From: Bacillota bacterium
Lineage (GTDB): Bacteria; Bacillota; Clostridia; Christensenellales; SZUA-584
Direction of reading: 5' to 3'
Assembly (NCBI GenBank): GCA_023461435.1
Contig: JAEYLC010000014.1
Coordinates: 26,011 to 90,010, forward strand
Length of the DNA: 64,000 bases
The stretch's first letter is position 1, and each line of letters opens with the position of its first letter. Shown here one piece after another: positions 9,076 to 16,704 of this stretch. The translations under genes were made by a program, and so were the position numbers. Below the pieces are notes generated by a model. The model was not told the origin of the DNA. It saw nothing but the letters and a program-made list of their open reading frames with translations, and searched no databases.

Positions 9076-10239
9076 TTGGCAAAAGTAACTTTTCACAGCA
9101 TAAAGAAAGTTTATCCGTCCAGTACGGAAAGGAAGAGCAAAAAAGAAGACCGCAGCGACGAGAACAACGTCAATCTGCAGATCACACATGAGGGTGTTGT
9201 CGCGGTGCAGCAGTTCAGCCTCGATATCGCCGATAAGGAGTTCATCGTGCTGGTTGGCCCGTCAGGCTGCGGAAAATCCACCACACTTCGAATGGTGGCG
9301 GGCCTTGAGGATATCACGAGCGGAGAGCTTTATATCGACGACAAGCTCATCAACAACGTGCCCCCAAAGGACAGAGACATCGCGATGGTGTTTCAGAATT
9401 ACGCGCTGTATCCGCATATGAGCGTTTACGACAACATGGCGTTCGCTCTCAAGCTCAGAAAAGTGCCCAAAGACGAAATCGATAAAAAGGTCAAAGAAGC
9501 GGCGGAAATACTCGGCATCACTGAGCTGTTGAAACGGCGGCCCAAAGCGCTGTCGGGCGGACAGCGTCAGCGCGTGGCCATTGGCCGCGCAATCGTGCGT
9601 GAGCCCAAGGTCTTTTTGATGGACGAGCCGCTCTCCAACCTTGACGCGAAGCTGCGCAATCAGATGCGCGCGGAGCTCATCAAGATGCGCGAACGCGTGA
9701 ATACCACGTTCATCTATGTGACGCACGATCAGACGGAGGCCATGACGCTCGGCGACAGGATCGTGATCATGAAGGACGGTTTTATCCAGCAGATCGGTAC
9801 GCCTTCTCAGGTTTTCAATCACCCGGGCAATCTTTTTGTGGCCGGCTTTATCGGCACGCCGCAGATGAACTTCTTTGACGCCGAGCTGATAAAGCAAAGC
9901 GATAAGTACGAGGTGGAACTGCACGGCGTGAAGGTTGAGCTGCCGGAGGCTATGTGCAAGGCGCTGGCGCAAAAGGGCCGGACGTCGATGAAAATCACGC
10001 TCGGCATCCGCCCGGAGCATATTCAGGTGTCGAATCTCGGCGTCGTCGCGACGGTGGACGTGAGCGAGATGATGGGAAGCGAGACGTATATTCACGTCAA
10101 TGTGCAGGGAAAAGACGCGATCATCCGCATTCCCACGACCGAATACCAGCATGTGGCCTCGGGGCATCTGCTGTCGTTTGAGTTCTCAGGGGAGCTCGTA
10201 CACATGTTTGACCCGGAAACAGGGCTGAATTTAATATAA
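9076..10239 (+). CDS. MsmX/UgpC-type sugar ABC transporter ATPase
   Basis: Energises the importer encoded upstream. The 387 residues carry Walker A GPSGCGKST (61-69), Q-loop FQNYALYPHMSVYDN, signature LSGGQRQR (159-166), Walker B FLMDEP (180-185), and a C-terminal TOBE/MOI region starting near 290. The start is a TTG with no strong ribosome site, so expression may be low or the start may differ. Compared with MsmX, a charged segment of about 26 residues (roughly 16-41, Lys/Glu/Asp/Asn-rich) is inserted between beta-strand 1 and the AVQQFSLDI strand. Confidence 0.93.
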   Translation: MAKVTFHSIKKVYPSSTERKSKKEDRSDENNVNLQITHEGVVAVQQFSLDIADKEFIVLVGPSGCGKSTTLRMVAGLEDITSGELYIDDKLINNVPPKDRDIAMVFQNYALYPHMSVYDNMAFALKLRKVPKDEIDKKVKEAAEILGITELLKRRPKALSGGQRQRVAIGRAIVREPKVFLMDEPLSNLDAKLRNQMRAELIKMRERVNTTFIYVTHDQTEAMTLGDRIVIMKDGFIQQIGTPSQVFNHPGNLFVAGFIGTPQMNFFDAELIKQSDKYEVELHGVKVELPEAMCKALAQKGRTSMKITLGIRPEHIQVSNLGVVATVDVSEMMGSETYIHVNVQGKDAIIRIPTTEYQHVASGHLLSFEFSGELVHMFDPETGLNLI

Positions 10240-10251
10240 TGACGACTGACA

Positions 10252-10283
10252 AGACACGGGCGAAATTAAGCCTGTGTCTTTTT
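10252..10283 (+). terminator. Rho-independent terminator after the ABC ATPase
   Basis: AGACACGGGC pairs with GCCTGTGTCT around an eight-base loop, followed by a T-run at 10278-10283. Confidence 0.85.
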
Positions 10284-10440
10284 ATACGACGCGCCGGAGA
10301 CACTCAAAAGCTTTCCCGCCGGGGAAGGCGGCGCAATGCACCGGATAAAACGCAACCAGTATTATTGAGTCATCCCATCACAGTCGCTTGTCCGGCGATT
10401 GTTTCTCTCGCTGAGAGGATATGACGATTTAGGAGCTGAA

Positions 10441-11316
10441 ATGGATATCACGATCAAAAATGCCGATCTGACGGTGAGGCTCAGCACGATGGGCGCAGAA
10501 ATCCGGTCCTTGCGCGATGTGGACGCAACGGAATATATATGGAGCGGCGACCCCGCCTACTGGACAGGACAGGCGCCGAACCTCTTTCCGTATGTCGGGC
10601 GGCTGACCGATAAAAAGTACATATTGAATGGCAAAACCTTCACAATGGGCATACACGGCTTTGCGGCGCATAGGGAATTTGCCGTGGAAGAACAAGAGGA
10701 GAGTGCCGTCACGTTTCTGCTCGAAGACGATGCCGTCACACGCGCGATGTATCCGTTTCATTTTGCGCTGCGCATCCGTTACCGGCTTTCGGGCAAATGG
10801 CTCGGCGTTAAGTTCATTGTTCAGAACAGGGATACGGAGATGATGTATTTTGGCTTGGGCGGACACCCCGGGTTTATGGTGCCGCTGGAGAACCGTCTGA
10901 GGTTCGAGGATTACGCCGTGGAGTTTGGTGAAGTCGGCGCGCCGGTCCGCGTGAGCTTCAGCGAAGCGGGCTTCTGCACAGGGGCTGACGCGCCGTTGGC
11001 GCTGCAGAACGGTGTCAGTCTGCCGCTTTCACATGACCTGTTCGACGACGACGCGATCGTGCTCTATGATATGGCAAAGAGTGTGACGCTGAAGAGCGCC
11101 CGCGGCAAAAAGGCGGTGCGCGTGGAATACCCCGATATGCGGTATCTCGGGCTGTGGCATATGCCAAAAACGGACGCGCCGTACCTTTGCATCGAGCCGT
11201 GGGCCTCTCTGCCGTCCCGCCAGGGCGTCATTGAGGATATTTCGAAGCAGGAGAATCTGATACAGCTGCCCAAAAACGAAACATATGAAAATGCCTGGGC
11301 TATCGAAATATTATGA
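10441..11316 (+). CDS. Aldose 1-epimerase family protein, LacX type
   Basis: Predicted cytoplasmic sugar mutarotase that interconverts alpha and beta anomers of an incoming sugar. The ATG at 10441 is chosen because taggagctga precedes it. The 291 residues show the LacX-like pattern FPYVGRL, MGIHGFAAHREF, GLGGHPGF and PYLCIEPWASLPSRQG; the histidines in the two middle motifs are candidate active-site residues. Standing alone after a terminator, it closes the carbohydrate locus. Specificity cannot be read from sequence. Confidence 0.88.
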   Translation: MDITIKNADLTVRLSTMGAEIRSLRDVDATEYIWSGDPAYWTGQAPNLFPYVGRLTDKKYILNGKTFTMGIHGFAAHREFAVEEQEESAVTFLLEDDAVTRAMYPFHFALRIRYRLSGKWLGVKFIVQNRDTEMMYFGLGGHPGFMVPLENRLRFEDYAVEFGEVGAPVRVSFSEAGFCTGADAPLALQNGVSLPLSHDLFDDDAIVLYDMAKSVTLKSARGKKAVRVEYPDMRYLGLWHMPKTDAPYLCIEPWASLPSRQGVIEDISKQENLIQLPKNETYENAWAIEIL

Positions 11317-11501
11317 CCAAAAGCTTTTAATCCAATATGTTTTGATACCATTTTATCTCACACAGCATTAACCTTCGCTTTACAATAATACCTGACCTGC
11401 CATTATGCTGCACAGATTAACAGCAGCGCGTTATTTACGGGCATATCAAAGGCATTTCCTATCAGTTTATCTTCATAAATCTGCGATAAAAACTAAAGAT
11501 T

Positions 11502-11531
11502 TTGTCGAATATATCCGATAAAAGTTATAGT
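11502..11531 (+). promoter_or_regulatory. Candidate promoter for the surface-protein pair
   Basis: TTGTCG at 11502-11507 and TATAGT at 11526-11531 are 18 bases apart. If used, the transcript would carry a leader of about 185 bases including the stem element at 11636-11684. Confidence 0.4.
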
Positions 11532-11635
11532 GTGATATTTTCTGACAGAACTCACTGCAAGGTCTGATCATTATTGCGCACATTTTGCGGACTGATGGGA
11601 GGATGATGGATGGAGAAGATTTGAATCAAGCTGCG

Positions 11636-11684
11636 CGTTATGGTGTGTATCCCATAACGTAGGAGACTGATGTTGTGATACACA
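11636..11684 (+). promoter_or_regulatory. Leader RNA element with interlocking stems
   Basis: CGTTATGG (11636-11643) pairs perfectly with CCATAACG (11652-11659). The intervening loop TGTGTATC (11644-11651) is in turn perfectly complementary to GATACACA (11677-11684). The two stems can form an H-type pseudoknot if a few pairs open, or they exclude one another. The element ends 39 bases before the start codon of the next gene. Confidence 0.5.
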
Positions 11685-11723
11685 GGATATTATGGATATA
11701 TTTTATCGAAAGGTACATTCATT

Positions 11724-12236
11724 ATGGAAAAAAACAGCACTGTAAAACCAAACCCTGCCGTGAAGAAGCGCCTGATTATCATAGGCGCATCGGTCGTTTT
11801 CTTAGCGATGGCTGCCGTCATCATTTTTTTGCTGACCCAAACCGACGCAAAGCAACCCAAGGATGAGCGTCCGACCGTTGTGTCGCAGGGGAATGCGGCA
11901 GAGGTCAAGGAAACGATGGACGAACCGGTGGAGGATGGCTATTATCAGATCATGATGAATACCGAATGGACTTTTGACGGCAAGACTTCCAACGCATATG
12001 TGGAAAACTCCAAAAACAATAGCCGCACGGTCTATATTGATGTTTTCCGCTCAGACACAAATGAGCTCGTTTACTCCTCTCCGTACATTCCGGTAGGAGA
12101 GAAGCTGCAGGGCTTTATGCTGGATGCAGACCTTGCGTCGGGCAGTTACGACGGCCTGGTGACCTATCATCTGGTGGATGATAACAACGAGGAAGTCAGC
12201 AGTTTGTCAGTCACGGTGACCTTTGAGGTAAAGTAA
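11724..12236 (+). CDS. Membrane-anchored extracellular protein of unknown function
   Basis: The 170 residues have a basic N-terminus, one transmembrane helix (about 17-40, LIIIGASVVFLAMAAVIIFLL) with no lipobox, and a C-terminal beta-rich domain outside the cell (about 70-170, with YYQIMMNTEWTFDG and YDGLVTYHLVD). The family is not recognised. It lies 58 bases before the secreted X2-repeat protein; the domain's strand pattern would suit a scaffold or chaperone for surface proteins, but that is inference. Confidence 0.8.
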   Translation: MEKNSTVKPNPAVKKRLIIIGASVVFLAMAAVIIFLLTQTDAKQPKDERPTVVSQGNAAEVKETMDEPVEDGYYQIMMNTEWTFDGKTSNAYVENSKNNSRTVYIDVFRSDTNELVYSSPYIPVGEKLQGFMLDADLASGSYDGLVTYHLVDDNNEEVSSLSVTVTFEVK

Positions 12237-12294
12237 ATCATAAAAATTATTTCACGGAAGAAATAATTCAAAATTTCAAGGAGGAAAGAAAAAA

Positions 12295-14238
12295 ATGAAA
12301 GCAAGAAAAATCATATCAATTCTCACAGCTATCGCGTTGATAGTGATACCCATGCAGGTCGCTTTTGCGGCTGGTACGGAGGACATGCCTGTGGATGGTG
12401 AAGGAACCGTGGATTATGTCAATCCCGCGACTTTCATTAACATCGTGGCACCAACCGCAAACGCGCTCGATTTTACTCTGGACCCGCAAAACCTTGCCGC
12501 GACTCAGGGCGTCGGCTTATGGGAGCCTGAAGACGGCGGCTCCATTATCCCTGCGTCGGTCTGTACGATAGCCAATATGAGCGCCGTTCCGATTAAAACA
12601 TCCGTTCATTTGACATTTGAGGATGATAAGGGGGATGTTGTGCTATTGGACAGCCCGGACAATGTGGACGACGGGTTGGATAAAAACATGTATCTGAGCT
12701 TCGTTCCCGCCAACGCCAAAACGTCCATAGATCAAGCCGAAATCCCCGAAACGACGGAACCTGCGTTTGTTAAAAACGGCGAGGAGCCCGTAACCTTTAA
12801 CGGAGATGAGCTGCTGGCTGCCGGTGTTGAAAGCGAAGATCTACTCCCCGCCGAAGACGCAGGCGAGGCGCTTTTCGGCCAGTTCGTTGAGACTGAAGAC
12901 GAAGGCGTATACAATCAGGTTGAGGTGCCTGCTCATTCCGTGGTGAATGCGACAGTGCAAACCACCGTGTCGGAATATACGGCGCTTGCCGCTGGCGGTG
13001 CCGCCGCGAAGCTCACGGATGCGGAAGCCGGAGTAGATCTTGCTTTTGATATGAAGAAAGCGGTGCACTATGTTGTCAGAGGAGCCGCTGGTTTTTCTCT
13101 GGTATATGATAGCATCACAAGCAACGACAATTTCGACACCGCTTCCTTTATCATCAGTGGTGTGATCAACAGGAACGCAAACTGGTCCGGATACGATGAG
13201 GAGACAAAGATATCGGTTAAAGCGACTTATTCCTTCGACGTCCAGACCGATGCCGAGTATGATGCCGCGATTGCTGATAAAGTGGACACGACATACAATT
13301 CTCTGGAGACGGTGCCTCCTGTGGCTCCGGCTGTGACGGATGAGACTCTCGCGATTGAGGCCGGCACTGCTGAAGATGTGGCTGTCACACTGGGCGCGGG
13401 TTCATTGGCCGCTACCGGAATCACGTCGGTGACCTATGAAGATTCAGGTACTCAGACGCTGGACGTGACGGATGATTACACATTCAGTGGCACGACGCTG
13501 ACATTTACTTCGGCTTATATTGACTCGTTGATAGCGGCTGAGGTGGATTCAAGAACCTATACGGTGACCTTTAACAATACGGATGCGACGACGGATACGG
13601 TGACCCTCACATACGCGCCCGCTGAGGCCCCGTCGATTTCAGAGGAGACGGCTGAGATAGAGGCCGGAACTGCTGAAGATTTCACAGTTTCGCTTGGTCA
13701 AGGTGGTTTGGCTGCGACGGATATCGCTTCAGTCACATATGAAGACGGCAGCACGCATACGCTGGTAGCGGATACGGATTATACTTTCGCCGACACGACA
13801 TTGACATTCACCTCGGCTTATGTTGATTCGTTGATAGAGGATGAAGTGGAGTCAAGAACCTTTACCGTCACCTTCAACGATACCGATGCGACGACGGATA
13901 CGGTGGAATTAACCTATACGTTACCGCCGGTGACTGGTGCCGCTCCGAGTATTGCGACGACCAGCTATTCCTTCTCGTCCGGTAATCCGGTTGCGATAAC
14001 AGTGGATCTGGGATCCGGCGATCTTGCGGCGACGGGCATTGCGTCAATGACTTACTCGAGTACGACCGGCGATAAACCTGTGGACGCAAGCAGTTACACG
14101 TTTGCCGGCAATACGCTGACATTTACCTCTGCCTATATCAATTCGATGATTTCAATAAGTGTCACGAACAGAGTCTTCACGGTGAAATTCAACGATAGCG
14201 CGAACACGACGGTTGTGGTAACGCTTCACAGACCGTAA
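12295..14238 (+). CDS. Secreted protein with three X2-like Ig-fold repeats
   Basis: The 647-residue exported protein starts after a strong aaggaggaaag site. Residues 1-25 are a Sec signal peptide ending AFA. Residues about 30-340 form a unique domain opening with FINIVAPTANALDFTLDP. Three tandem repeats of about 98 residues follow (nt 13321-13617, 13621-13917, 13939-14235), each with the CBM_X2-like pattern SVTYE..DYTFxxTTLTFTSAYIDSL..RTFTVTFN. Repeats 1 and 2 are also close at the DNA level. No LPxTG signal or enzyme domain is visible. A cell-surface or carbohydrate-adhesive role is likely; the ligand is unknown. Confidence 0.85.
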   Translation: MKARKIISILTAIALIVIPMQVAFAAGTEDMPVDGEGTVDYVNPATFINIVAPTANALDFTLDPQNLAATQGVGLWEPEDGGSIIPASVCTIANMSAVPIKTSVHLTFEDDKGDVVLLDSPDNVDDGLDKNMYLSFVPANAKTSIDQAEIPETTEPAFVKNGEEPVTFNGDELLAAGVESEDLLPAEDAGEALFGQFVETEDEGVYNQVEVPAHSVVNATVQTTVSEYTALAAGGAAAKLTDAEAGVDLAFDMKKAVHYVVRGAAGFSLVYDSITSNDNFDTASFIISGVINRNANWSGYDEETKISVKATYSFDVQTDAEYDAAIADKVDTTYNSLETVPPVAPAVTDETLAIEAGTAEDVAVTLGAGSLAATGITSVTYEDSGTQTLDVTDDYTFSGTTLTFTSAYIDSLIAAEVDSRTYTVTFNNTDATTDTVTLTYAPAEAPSISEETAEIEAGTAEDFTVSLGQGGLAATDIASVTYEDGSTHTLVADTDYTFADTTLTFTSAYVDSLIEDEVESRTFTVTFNDTDATTDTVELTYTLPPVTGAAPSIATTSYSFSSGNPVAITVDLGSGDLAATGIASMTYSSTTGDKPVDASSYTFAGNTLTFTSAYINSMISISVTNRVFTVKFNDSANTTVVVTLHRP

Positions 14239-14290
14239 TCGGTAAAAGGAAAGACATTCTCTATTGAATGTTCGCAGAACAAGCAAGAAT

Positions 14291-14318
14291 GGGGCTGCCA
14301 TGTATGGCAGCCCCATTC
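14291..14318 (+). terminator. Strong hairpin after the X2-repeat gene
   Basis: GGGGCTGCCA (14291-14300) pairs with TGGCAGCCCC (14305-14314) around TGTA, followed by ATTCCTTTATT. Confidence 0.75.
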
Positions 14319-14410
14319 CTTTATTGCGAAAACAAGGGGTCCCCGCAAAGCAAGGCTTTGTGGGGAGAAGGAGGAGCAAAGGAGCGCGAAGTCTTTGAAC
14401 AAACAAAAAA

Positions 14411-14441
14411 CAAAAGGATGGGGACGAGCCTCATCCTTTTG
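14411..14441 (-). terminator. Terminator-like hairpin next to the tRNA-Gly fragment
   Basis: CAAAAGGATG (14411-14420) pairs with CATCCTTTTG (14432-14441), flanked by A- and T-rich tracts, so it could act on either strand. On the minus strand it follows the tRNA-Gly-like fragment as a terminator follows the intact tRNA gene at 28.0 kb. Confidence 0.55.
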
Positions 14442-14444
14442 TTT

Positions 14445-14490
14445 TGGAGCGGGTGATAGGAATCGCACCCACGTAGCCAGCTTGGGAAGA
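14445..14490 (-). repeat. Degenerate copy of the tRNA-Gly 3' half, att-like
   Basis: Read on the minus strand this matches the tRNA-Gly at 28068-28141 from the CCA end through the acceptor, T arm and variable region to the anticodon loop, then breaks off. Scattered substitutions (for example GATAGG for GATGGG, GCACCC for GAACCC) show it is decayed. Tyrosine-recombinase attachment sites commonly span exactly this tRNA half, so it is probably the far attachment site of a former integrative element. Confidence 0.65.
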
Positions 14491-14668
14491 GCAAATGAAC
14501 GTGTTTATTGGAGTTTTTCTTGCGCCAAAGCAGTCTATACCGGTACATGGCTAAGACATTAAAAGACGGATGAACAGAGATGAACTATGTTATACCATCA
14601 ATTTTACTATCAATGGAAGGGACTAATACTGAATGTATGGTGTACAAGGTCAAGGACTATTTAATATT

Positions 14669-14741
14669 GGACAGGGGTCCAATATCCCTCGTCTCCACCG
14701 CATTTTGTCCAAAAAGTCCGGCTCTGCCGGTTTTTTTGGCG
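14669..14741 (+). pseudogene. Possible relic of a tmRNA 3' end with its terminator
   Basis: GGACAGGGGTCC followed by AATATCCCTC and GTCTCCACC resembles the T arm and CTCCACC(A) end of tmRNA. AGGGG can pair with TCCCT around a seven-base loop. About 20 bases on, CCGGC-TCT-GCCGG plus seven T (14719-14741) forms a terminator. No upstream tmRNA body or tag reading frame is seen. It could be an ssrA attachment-site remnant; chance similarity remains possible. Confidence 0.35.
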
Positions 14742-14797
14742 TTCTACGCTCGTTTTCTTGGCTTTTTAAAATACGATAAAGTTTATCCGCACTGCGC

Positions 14798-15000
14798 TTA
14801 CACCCGCATTGCGGCAATCAGCGCCTGTGTTCCCATCATATTGATCGCCCGTTTGAGATGGTACGCGAGGAAACTTAAGCCCAACTCGGCGGTAGCCTTA
14901 TCTTTGCCCTTAATAGATAATGGGTACCATCGTACCACTTCATAGTACCAAACGGATGCTCCGAGAGGCGCATGCGCTTGGGTAGTATATCTGTTAGGTA
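14798..15000 (-). pseudogene. IS1182-family transposase remnant, C-terminal end
   Basis: Minus-strand translation gives RLSEHPFGTMKWYDGTHYLL and then, after a frame change near 14912-14918, KGKDKATAELGLSFLAYHLK followed by RAINMMGTQALIAAMRV and a TAA stop at 14798-14800. This is the C-terminal pattern of IS1182-type DDE transposases (EHPFG..K...G and LAYNLKR). The rest of the element is missing and no terminal inverted repeats were found, so it is a dead fragment at the island edge. Confidence 0.82.
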
Positions 15001-15060
15001 AACCAATCCTTCAGAAAACATCCACAGCGAACATTCTTTTGTTTGCCATTAGTAAATATA

Positions 15061-15849
15061 TCAAAAAGCTTGGTTGTGTTCGTAAATGATTTTTACGCCG
15101 CGCTGTGAGATGCTTGAGTATAAGGTAGCCTCCGGTGGTTCATCTGTGACCAGATATGAGATAGCTTCCCATTCGTTCAGCAGGAATATGCCGCGCTGAA
15201 ATGCTTTTGTGTGATCGGCCAGCAAAATACATTTATCGGCGTTCTTGGATATAATCCGTTTGATTTGGGTGCCGCGATAAGCGTTGTTAAAAAGCCCTTC
15301 GTAGGAAAAGCCCACGCATGAAATCAGAGCGACGTCAACAAAAATCTGTTTGGCGGTTTCAATAGAGGTCTCGTCGTCCAGTGTGTTATGGTCGTTACAA
15401 AGAAAGCCGCCAATCGCAAAGAGTGACAGCTTGGGGTTTCTGACCAGAACATTGAGCGCGGCCAGACTGTTGGTGAACACGGTCATCTCTTGATCCTGCG
15501 GCAGGCATTCAAGCAGTTCAAAAGCGGTCGAGCTGCAATCAACATATATGGAGGACGCGTGCTTAATGAGGGGCAGCGTCAACTGTGCCACCTTATGCTT
15601 AAGTGAGGTGTTTTTTTTTGCCCTTTCAGGAAAGACAATATCCAGCTCGTTTTTTGTGAGAATCTCCGCTTTACCGTATCTTTTGACGATAAGAGAAGCA
15701 TTTTCAAGTGCGGACAAATCTCGTCTTATGGTCATATCAGATACGTTGAAAATAGACGCCAGCGTATTGACGGAGACGCTGCCGTGTGCCTTCAGATACT
15801 CAAAGATTTTGATTTGTCGGTTTTCCGTATTCATGATGGTATTCCTCAA
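15061..15849 (-). CDS. DeoR-family transcriptional regulator
   Basis: The 262 residues are a DeoR-type winged helix (about 8-60, VNTLASIFNVSDMTIRRDL) joined to a sugar-phosphate-sensing C-terminal domain (YVDCSSTAFELLECL, TVFTNSLAALNVL, LLADHTKAFQRG). An ATG at 15834 (MNTENRQ) is an equally good start. It is divergent from the sugar operon that begins at 16040, so it most likely represses that operon and itself until a phosphorylated intermediate binds. Confidence 0.9.
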   Translation of the reverse strand: MRNTIMNTENRQIKIFEYLKAHGSVSVNTLASIFNVSDMTIRRDLSALENASLIVKRYGKAEILTKNELDIVFPERAKKNTSLKHKVAQLTLPLIKHASSIYVDCSSTAFELLECLPQDQEMTVFTNSLAALNVLVRNPKLSLFAIGGFLCNDHNTLDDETSIETAKQIFVDVALISCVGFSYEGLFNNAYRGTQIKRIISKNADKCILLADHTKAFQRGIFLLNEWEAISYLVTDEPPEATLYSSISQRGVKIIYEHNQAF

Positions 15850-15855
15850 GATATA

Positions 15856-15986
15856 ATGTTTGATGGATTAAACATATAATATACATAATTTGTTTAAATG
15901 TCAATAAAAATGTTCAATAGTCTGATACAATAAACAAATATGATGTTGAATATGTTTAAGATAGCGCGTAAAATAACAATTAAACA
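15856..15986. promoter_or_regulatory. Operator region between deoR-type gene and sugar operon
   Basis: An AT-rich divergent promoter region. ATGTTT and AAACAT form an inverted repeat at 15856-15875, next to the regulator start. Direct TGTTNAA half-sites occur at 15891, 15911, 15944 and 15953, and an inverted TTAAACA at 15980. Clustering of one motif between a DeoR gene and its presumed target suggests the regulator's binding sites. Confidence 0.55.
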
Positions 15987-16039
15987 AGATAACCATCAAG
16001 TTTCAGACATTATTAATACCGCTGCAAGGAGAAAAAAGC

Positions 16040-16675
16040 TTGGATACTAGTTTTATTAATGAAATCATAGCAGTTGCGAAAAGGCTCGATGAAAAGAATT
16101 TGGTCAATGCCTTTGAGGGGAACATTTCGGCGAAAAAGGATGGGTTGATATACATCACGCCGACAACAAAAAACAAGGGGATGCTCACAGAGGATATGAT
16201 CGCCGTTATTAACGAAGACGGCGAGCAGATTCATGGCAACTGCAAGCCGACATCGGAACTTATGATGCACACCGCGGCATATCAAATCCGTGACAATATC
16301 GGCGGCATGGTGCACTGTCACCCCACGTTCTTAACGGCTCATGCAATTTGCGGAATGCCTGTTGAAACCAGGTCATATCCGGAGATGATTGCGAATTTTC
16401 TCAAATTTGAGGTTGCGCCGTATGGGAGACCAGGCACAGAGGATATCATTGCCAACGCTGTTCCTGTTTTGAAGCGTGACGATGTTGTATTGCTTGGGAA
16501 TCATGGGGCTCTGGCTGTTGGAAGGACGGCAACAGAGGCGATGAACAAAATGGAAGCTGCGGAAGCCATCGCAAAAACACTTTATTATGCACGGCTGCTG
16601 GGCAAACCGCTTGATTTGGAGGAAAGTGAGTATCAGCTATTTATTGATATATTTTCAAAGAATCATGCATATTAG
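16040..16675 (+). CDS. Class II aldolase, fuculose-phosphate aldolase type
   Basis: Zinc-dependent enzyme of the FucA/RhaD/AraD family, 211 residues, starting at TTG after aaggagaaa. Catalytic E73 (PTSEL) and zinc ligands H92 and H94 (VHCHP) and H155 (LGNHGAL) are all present. Family members cleave ketose-1-phosphates to dihydroxyacetone phosphate plus an aldehyde, or epimerise pentulose phosphates. With the FGGY kinase and cupin isomerase downstream, cleavage of a ketose-1-phosphate is the likely job; the sugar is not determinable here. Confidence 0.88.
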   Translation: MDTSFINEIIAVAKRLDEKNLVNAFEGNISAKKDGLIYITPTTKNKGMLTEDMIAVINEDGEQIHGNCKPTSELMMHTAAYQIRDNIGGMVHCHPTFLTAHAICGMPVETRSYPEMIANFLKFEVAPYGRPGTEDIIANAVPVLKRDDVVLLGNHGALAVGRTATEAMNKMEAAEAIAKTLYYARLLGKPLDLEESEYQLFIDIFSKNHAY

Positions 16676-16704
16676 CCAATAGAAACAGGACGGGAGAGAG
16701 TGAT

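Larger units (their letters stand above)
11317..11723. other. Intergenic region with promoter and structured leader
   Basis: These 407 bases contain no gene. The left part is AT-rich and holds a candidate promoter (11502-11531). The right part holds the paired-stem element at 11636-11684 and the ribosome site cgaaagg before the ATG at 11724. Confidence 0.6.

Noticed and set aside
9262..10167. 301-codon minus-strand frame
   Set aside because: Antisense to the MsmX-type ATPase, composed mainly of His, Arg and Leu.
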